Assembly: GCA_024426085.1 (NCBI GenBank)
Contig: CP087976.1
Location: 1 to 64,000, forward strand
DNA: 64,000 nucleotides
Reading direction: 5' to 3'
Origin: Rhizobium sp. RCAM05350
GTDB lineage: Bacteria > Pseudomonadota > Alphaproteobacteria > Rhizobiales > Rhizobiaceae
Shown: positions 59,018 through 64,000 of the stretch, piece after piece
Layout of the letters: each line of letters starts with the position of its first letter
Position numbering within the stretch: the stretch's first letter is position 1
Position numbers and translations under genes: made by a program
Notes under the pieces: model-generated
Database searches by the model: none
What the model saw: only the letters and a program-made list of their open reading frames with translations
What the model was told of the DNA's origin: nothing

Positions 59018-59503
59018 TCACCGCATATAGAGATCGCGAATGCCTGACCCAAGGGCCAACAGGCAGCTGCGGCTTTCTGTCCAACCGGTCAATCGACACA
59101 GGAAAGGAAGAGATTGTTTCCGAAAGCTAGCGGCTGAGCAGTCGGCCGGTGCTTGCCTGACACTTGAGATTTCCTCGGCAACTGCCTTCGCCTGCAACCT
59201 GATGTCTGGAAGAGCAGTTATCTCCCAGAATCGCCCGGTAGTCAGGGCACCCACGGCAAAGAACCGCCCACGCGGATTTTGCAATGCGGACGTCACTGCG
59301 GAGCGGTTGTTTACCTGAATGCAAAGGCCGAGTGGATCCTGCGCATTCAAACCCATCCTCATCATTTCGCCCAGAAGCGGCGAATGGCTAATCCCGGCGC
59401 GTTCCATGCCGGTGCAGTTGACCAGCCAGTCGGCGCGGATTTCGGCTTGGTCCATAAGGCCTCGCACCCTGCAGGCCCACATGCGCAAACGGCGCACGGC
59501 CAA
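59018..59503 (-). pseudogene. FAD/NAD(P)-binding (YdhS-type) protein, C-terminal fragment
   Basis: RADWLVNCTGMERAGISHSP, LLGEMMRMGLNAQDPLGLCI, NPRGRFFAVGALTTGRFWEI and LPDIRLQAKAVAEEI match the C-terminal end of YdhS-like FAD/NAD(P)-binding proteins (NAD_binding_9). The N-terminal FAD domain is missing, and the sequence runs directly into an IS6 transposase fragment near 59490. This suggests that a past IS6 event cut the gene. It precedes the hemoglobin gene, so both may once have served nitric-oxide or oxygen stress defence. Confidence 0.7.
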
Positions 59504-59872
59504 CTCATGGCGCGTCGACGAAACCTATATCAAGGTTCGGGGTAAATGGATCTTTACCCGGCGATTGACCGCGATGGCCAAGCGCTTGATTTCATGCTGT
59601 CCGAGCGACGCGATTTGCCTGCAGCGCGACGGTTCTTCAGGAAGGCCATCGTAAGCAACGGCGCTCCTGACCGGGTTGCAATTGACAAGAGCGGCGCCAA
59701 TCTGACTGGTCTGCAAGCTGTAAATACGAGGCTTAAATTCGCAGGAACGGGTAATATAATTGAAATCCGACAGGTCAAATATCTCAACAACATTCTTGAG
59801 CGGGACCACCGGTTCATCAAGCGGATCACCAGGCCGATGATGGGCTTCGGAACTCGCAGCATTATTGTGCCC
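59478..59872 (+). mobile_element. IS6-family transposase fragment
   Basis: The plus strand reads KRRTANSWRVDETYIKVRGK, and after a shift near 59553 DRDGQALDFMLSERRDLPAA, RRFFRKAIV, DRVAIDKSG, RQVKYLNNILERDHRFIKRI and TRPMMGFG. These are the D-D-E core of an IS6/IS26-type transposase. The N-terminal helix-turn-helix and the C-terminal end are gone, and I see no terminal repeats, so it is a relic. It abuts the cut YdhS-like gene on one side and the LysR gene on the other. Confidence 0.8.
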
Positions 59873-59918
59873 AATCAAACGCGTCCTCTCTCTCCCAGAA
59901 AACTTTGCGACAGAACCC

Positions 59919-60842
59919 TTAGATTTCTCTCTGGGGCTCCGACCCTGTGGGCAAAGCATATGTCTGAAGGATTGCGGTCATCCGTGTAGCGATCTCGCTG
60001 CAGGCGCGGCTTGGTGGCCGTTGAGTACCCGTTACAAGCACGATGTGCCTATTGATATAGGGTTCGCGTATCACGCTCGTGGAGAGTAAACCACGTTCGA
60101 TATCCTCTGAAATCGTATGCGGCGCCTTGATCATGAAGCAGCCGCACTGCAGAGCCATTTCGCGTTGAACCAGATAGGAATCCGCATCCGCGATGACCCT
60201 GAGGGACACCTTCAACCGTCGTGCGATGCTGTCGATAATGACACGCAGACCGTTCGCCGGCGGCGGCAGGATGAGCGGAAATTCGGACAGTTGTTCGAAC
60301 ATGATTTCCGGTGGAATCTCCCAGCCTTCGGAGGCGCCCGCCAGGATGAGTTGCGACTGCACCAGAAGACGGTCCGTTCCCCGCGCACCTTCGTGATATT
60401 TGCTGTAGATACCTATATCCAGACTACCCTCGGCGAGTCCGCGTTCGATCTGGTCGCCAAAACCCTCGTAGATATGCAGCTTGATGCCAGGAAGCTCTGC
60501 GCGCAACTGGATCAGCAACTCCGGTACGACGCGACCGACTATCGACGGCGGAATGCCGATGGAGACGACACCGCTCGGCAACCGGCTGAAGGCTTTCAGA
60601 TCCTCGGTGGCCTGCTCGCACTCGCGCAGCAGATGACGCGCTCTCCCAAGCGCTTCCTGGCCGAGCTCCGACAATGTCACGCCTCGCCCCGTCCGATAGA
60701 ACAAAGAGCCGTCCCATCTTGTCTCGAGCTCACCGATAATTCGGCTAACGGTAGGCTGCGCAACGCCGAGTGCAACGGCAGCCTTGCTGAAGCTGCCGAG
60801 CTCCGCCGCACGCACGAAAATGCGCAAATCTGCAAGATCCAT
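59919..60842 (-). CDS. LysR-family transcriptional regulator
   Basis: An intact 307-residue regulator beginning MDLADLRIFVRAAELGSFSK, then AAVALGVAQPTVSRIIGELE (the helix-turn-helix) and LFYRTGRGVTLSELGQEALG. The effector domain includes GVVSIGIPPSIVGRVVPELL. It is divergent from the substrate-binding-protein gene at 60990, a classic LysR arrangement, so it probably regulates that transporter-lyase operon and itself. The 147 bases between them should hold the operator. Confidence 0.9.
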   Translation of the reverse strand: MDLADLRIFVRAAELGSFSKAAVALGVAQPTVSRIIGELETRWDGSLFYRTGRGVTLSELGQEALGRARHLLRECEQATEDLKAFSRLPSGVVSIGIPPSIVGRVVPELLIQLRAELPGIKLHIYEGFGDQIERGLAEGSLDIGIYSKYHEGARGTDRLLVQSQLILAGASEGWEIPPEIMFEQLSEFPLILPPPANGLRVIIDSIARRLKVSLRVIADADSYLVQREMALQCGCFMIKAPHTISEDIERGLLSTSVIREPYINRHIVLVTGTQRPPSRACSEIATRMTAILQTYALPTGSEPQREI

Positions 60843-60989
60843 CAGAAGTCATCCAAAAAATGAATATCCGCTATAAGTAACATCTTGTAGACGAATGGCA
60901 AGCCGAGGGACTAGCTTGGTTCTGCACACAAAGAGGCGATCGTGGAGGCGATTGGTGTGCGAGGAGATTTCCATACAAGGGAGGAATTC

Positions 60990-62321
60990 ATGCATCTCAG
61001 AGCACCACTTTATTCGCAGATCGGCGCCGTTCTGGTCGCAGGTCTCCTGACGTCAACGGCGGCGGCGGAAACGCAGACCGTCCGCTTCCTGCACAATGAA
61101 ACCGATCCGCCAAGCATTGAATTCTACAACAAGGCGATCCAAGAGTTTGAGGCAGCCAACCCGGATATCAGGATTGAGATGGAGGCCGTCAGTACGGACG
61201 GACGCCTGCAAAAAGTCCTGGCCGCGATCAACACCAAGACCATGCCTGAAATCTTCAAAATCCTGCCGGAAGAGCGTTTCGAGTTTGCCCGCAAGGGCTA
61301 TATCGTCCCCGTAGACGATGTCGTCGACGAGATTGGCCGTGACGACTACGTGCCCGGTTCGCTGGTTCAGGTGGAAGGGAAGAACTACGATATCCCCTAT
61401 ACACTCGGCAACTACGGTGTTCTCTGGCAGCGCGACGATCTGATGAAGGCAGCCGGCCTTTCCGCGCCGAAGACGTGGGATGATCTGAAGACCGTCGGCA
61501 AGGCGATGACCAGCGACGGCAATTTCGGGTTCATCTTTCCAGCGGGCAAGAACCGTATGACCGGGATCTATCTGTCTCAGATGATCTGGGGTGCCGGTGG
61601 CACCTATTTCGACAAGGACCTGAACGTCACCTTCGACAACCCCGGAACGGTGAAGGCGCTGACGTTTCTCAAGGAAATGGCCGAGTTTTCGCCACACGGC
61701 ATCGGCTCCTACTCCTACGGCGATATGATCAATGTCTACCTGACAGGAAAAATCGGCGTGGATATCTACGCACCCCGCCTGATCGCCAACGCGGCGCTGA
61801 ACACGCCCGACCTCTTCAAGAACACGAGCGCGGGATCCATGCCCGTCGGGCCGAGCGGTGTGGCGGTCAAGTTCGTCAATGCCAACAGCTTCGCCCTTTC
61901 ATCAGCCGATGTCGGAGCCAAGACCATCGACGCGGCACGCAAGTTCCTGAAGTTCATCGTCACAGGCGACCGGTTGAAGGACTTTTCGCTGACCGTGCAT
62001 CCGCATTTGATCCCGCCGCTCAAGAGCGTTCAGGAAGGTGTTATCGTCGCCGGTGCCGCTTCGCTTGGCGGACGGGACGATATCAGCCGAACCTCTTTCG
62101 ACACGTCGAATTCCCTGGATTTCAGATCCGAGGCCGGCGCCGTCTTCAAGGATGGGAAGGTCGTGCGTTCGGGCGTGATCAATCCATACATCGGATCCAT
62201 TGTTGCCCGTGGCATTCCAGCTGAAGTCGTGCAGCGCGTCGTGCTTCAGGGGGAAGATCCGGCGGAAGCCGCAGCCTGGGGCCAGAAGCGCATGCAGGCG
62301 ATCGTCGACGACCTGAAGTAG
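60990..62321 (+). CDS. ABC transporter substrate-binding protein, family 1 (sugar type)
   Basis: An intact 443-residue protein. The signal peptide (LYSQIGAVLVAGLLTSTAAA) is followed by TVRFLHNETDPPSIEFYNKA, FEAANPDIRIEMEAVSTDGR and VEGKNYDIPYTLGNYGVLWQ, DDLMKAAGLSAPKTWDDLKT, the family-1 solute-binding pattern. ATG 60990 is chosen for GGGAGG at good spacing over the in-frame ATG at 60942. It is followed by an argininosuccinate-lyase homologue and the start of an ABC ATPase; permeases presumably lie beyond the window. Confidence 0.9.
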   Translation: MHLRAPLYSQIGAVLVAGLLTSTAAAETQTVRFLHNETDPPSIEFYNKAIQEFEAANPDIRIEMEAVSTDGRLQKVLAAINTKTMPEIFKILPEERFEFARKGYIVPVDDVVDEIGRDDYVPGSLVQVEGKNYDIPYTLGNYGVLWQRDDLMKAAGLSAPKTWDDLKTVGKAMTSDGNFGFIFPAGKNRMTGIYLSQMIWGAGGTYFDKDLNVTFDNPGTVKALTFLKEMAEFSPHGIGSYSYGDMINVYLTGKIGVDIYAPRLIANAALNTPDLFKNTSAGSMPVGPSGVAVKFVNANSFALSSADVGAKTIDAARKFLKFIVTGDRLKDFSLTVHPHLIPPLKSVQEGVIVAGAASLGGRDDISRTSFDTSNSLDFRSEAGAVFKDGKVVRSGVINPYIGSIVARGIPAEVVQRVVLQGEDPAEAAAWGQKRMQAIVDDLK

Positions 62322-62381
62322 TCCTTCGACAAATCCTATCCGCGTGGCCAGACCACGCGGACATTTTCCCAGGAGAGTTTC

Positions 62382-63960
62382 ATGTCCCAAGATCAACCGG
62401 CCGTTCCGGTCGTGTCGCTGCGCGAGCGCGTAAAATACCCGCCGGCCCAAGCCATGGTGGATTCCTATTTCGCTCCGGCCATTGCCGCAGGTATCCGTTA
62501 CCAGTTTGTCGGCGAAATGCGCATCCATCTGGCGCATGCCGTGATGCTTCTCGACTGCGGAATTGTCGGCCGCGACGATATCGCCAAGATCATCGAGGTT
62601 CTGCTTGAGCTTGAAAAGGCAGGCCCGCAGGCACTGACAATCGACTACCGTCAGGAGGACCTTTATTCCTACATAGAGCGTTACATCGTCGAAAAGCTTG
62701 GTCCCGAAACCGGCGGACGCCTGCACACGGGCCGCAGCCGCAACGATCTGCACACGACCTCATGGCGCTTGTCGCTGCGGACCCGCCTTCTCGACCTTCT
62801 CGACGTGGTGAATGGTCTCCGCCGCACGCTGCTCGACCTGGCTGAAAAGCATATCGATACGATCATGCCCGGCTATACACACACGCAGCATGCTCAACCA
62901 ATCTCCTTCGGATATTATCTGCTGTCTGCCGGCGATCTCGTCGAACGTGATTTTCGCCGTCTGAGCGCCGCGCTTGGCTGCTGCGACCGCAGCCCGCTCG
63001 AGTTCGGGCGCTCTGTCGACGACCGGCTTTCCGATCAACCGCGAACTGACAGCCCGGCTCCTTGGGTTCTCCGGCTTGGTCGAGATCGGCTATGATGGCG
63101 TGTCCATTCGTGACGACCTTCAGGAAACCGTCGCAGCACTTGCCATTCTTATGACTGGGATTTCACGCGTCGCAACGGACCTGCAAAGCTGGAACACGAT
63201 GGAATTCGGGTTCTTGGAGCTCGACGATGCCTATTCCAGCGTCAGCAGTATCATGCCGCAGAAGAAGAACCCTCAGGCACTCGAGCATGTGAAGGCCGTC
63301 GCCGCAATGGCTATCGGCACACTGAACACGGTGCTCGCAGCCTCGAAGAACACCGCGCTTGCCGATGTCAACGATGGGGTTTCGGCAGGAAACGCGCCTG
63401 CCATCGAAATGATCGAAAAGGCCACAAGGGCTATGTTGGTCTTTGAGGGTGCGTTGCGGACTTTGACGGTCAAGCCCGAGGTCATGCTTCGCTCGGCGGA
63501 AATCGGCTTTGGCACGGCGACGGAACTGGCCGATATCATCGTGCGCGAAACCGGGATGTCGTTTCGCATGGCCCATAATATCGTCAGGCGCGTGGTGCGA
63601 GACACGATCGAAGCTGGCCGCACCGCGATGACGATGACCACGGCCGATCTCGATGAAGCCTGCAAGGCGCTGTTCGGCCATACGCTTGGCATCAGCGAGG
63701 AGGTCGTGCGCAGAGCACTCGACCCGGCCGAGAACCTGAAGAGCCGGACGGTGACGGGAGGCCCGGCGCCTGAGCGGATGCATGAGATGATTGCGCGCCG
63801 CAACACAGCCTTCGGGGAGGATGCGACCCGCATCTCCAACATCCGCAAGCGCCTTGCCGATGCCGATGTCGAGCTTGATACTCAGACGCAAAAGGCCTTG
63901 GGTGGGGCCGGCACGCAGGCCCAAAACCATATGACGGGAGAAAAACATGGCACGCGTTGA
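62382..63960 (+). CDS. Argininosuccinate lyase family protein (one frameshift)
   Basis: A fumarase/aspartase-superfamily lyase. It shows TGGRLHTGRSRNDLHTTSWR, IMPGYTHTQHAQPISFGYYL and, after a break near 63000, ELTARLLGFSGLVEIG and the signature SSIMPQKKNPQALEHVKAVA. The usual GSSxMPxKxNP motif is present as VSSIMPQKKNP. Repaired length is about 526 residues, longer than ArgH (about 460), mainly at the C-terminus. GGAGAG precedes the ATG. Its place inside an ABC-import operon, not with arg genes, suggests that it cleaves an imported fumarate- or amino-linked compound rather than making arginine. Confidence 0.85.
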
Positions 63961-64000
63961 AATCAAGGAAATCAGCAAGATTTTTGCCGATCATAACGCA
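63947..64000 (+). CDS. ABC transporter ATPase, N-terminal start (partial)
   Basis: The last 18 codons of the window read MARVEIKEISKIFADHNA, the typical beginning of a sugar-type (MalK/UgpC-like) ABC ATPase. GGGAG stands before the ATG, which overlaps the end of the lyase gene by 14 bases. It would complete the importer with the binding protein at 60990. No functional motif is in view. Confidence 0.6.
   Translation, partial: MARVEIKEISKIFADHNA

Noticed and set aside
1..64000. tRNA, rRNA, CRISPR arrays
   Set aside because: No cloverleaf-like, rRNA-like or regularly spaced repeat sequence was noticed on either strand.

Overview
The window looks like part of a large conjugative replicon of a Rhizobiales bacterium (Rhizobium, Agrobacterium or Sinorhizobium type). 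The reasons are a VirB/VirD4 transfer cluster with a MOB-P type relaxase, the DUF1173 / WGR / HU / DUF2958 / DUF736 / DUF2493 / Toprim / Strawberry-notch / DUF932 / ParB gene set that recurs on rhizobial plasmids, SyrB-like regulators, IS5 (IS427-type) and IS6 sequences, and high-GC catabolic operons with ABC transporters. I see no rRNA, tRNA or CRISPR array.

Layout. 1-4.6 kb: end of virB9, then virB10, virB11, virD4 and an unknown gene on the plus strand. 4.6-6.5 kb: an AbiE-type (type IV) toxin-antitoxin operon with a clear promoter. 6.7-9.7 kb: a relaxase and its MobC-like partner on the minus strand, next to a probable IncP-like oriT at 9692-9724. 10.1-13.6 kb: a ParA-like ATPase and partner, DUF1173, WGR and HU genes (plus). 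13.8-26.9 kb: a long, mostly minus-strand run of DUF2958, DUF736, a Phd/PemK-like toxin-antitoxin pair, DUF2493, Toprim, a methyltransferase-helicase (Strawberry-notch type), DUF1419, DUF932 and a ParB-domain protein. If the nick is read correctly, this run is the leading region, oriented so that the transferred strand is the coding template. 27-34.8 kb: accessory DNA with an ornithine carbamoyltransferase remnant, a flavin monooxygenase, a Cys-rich secreted protein plus thermonuclease, a large secreted peptidoglycan-binding repeat protein and two SyrB-like genes.

35.1-48.1 kb: one long minus-strand metabolic operon. It holds an NMT1/TauABC-like transporter, MaoC and enoyl-CoA hydratases, an IclR regulator, a CoA-transferase, a fumarylacetoacetase-family enzyme, an EthD-like protein, a shikimate-dehydrogenase-like protein and the D-erythronate genes denD, otnI, otnK and otnC. 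Two IclR-type operators stand before its first gene. 48.7-49.6 kb: an IS5-family element with a CTAG duplication. 49.8-58.6 kb: a second operon with an enolase-superfamily sugar-acid enzyme, a dipeptide-type ABC transporter, glycerate kinase and a LysR regulator. 58.7-59.9 kb: debris (broken group III hemoglobin, FAD/NAD(P)-binding fragment, IS6 fragment). 59.9-64 kb: a LysR gene divergent from a binding protein, an argininosuccinate-lyase homologue and the start of an ABC ATPase.

A general caution: most genes longer than about 700 bp are broken by single-base frameshifts, many in homopolymers, in plasmid backbone and metabolic genes alike. I read this mainly as uncorrected sequence error, so broken genes are annotated over their inferred full span with the break positions given. 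All family names come from reading the translations; no database search was possible.
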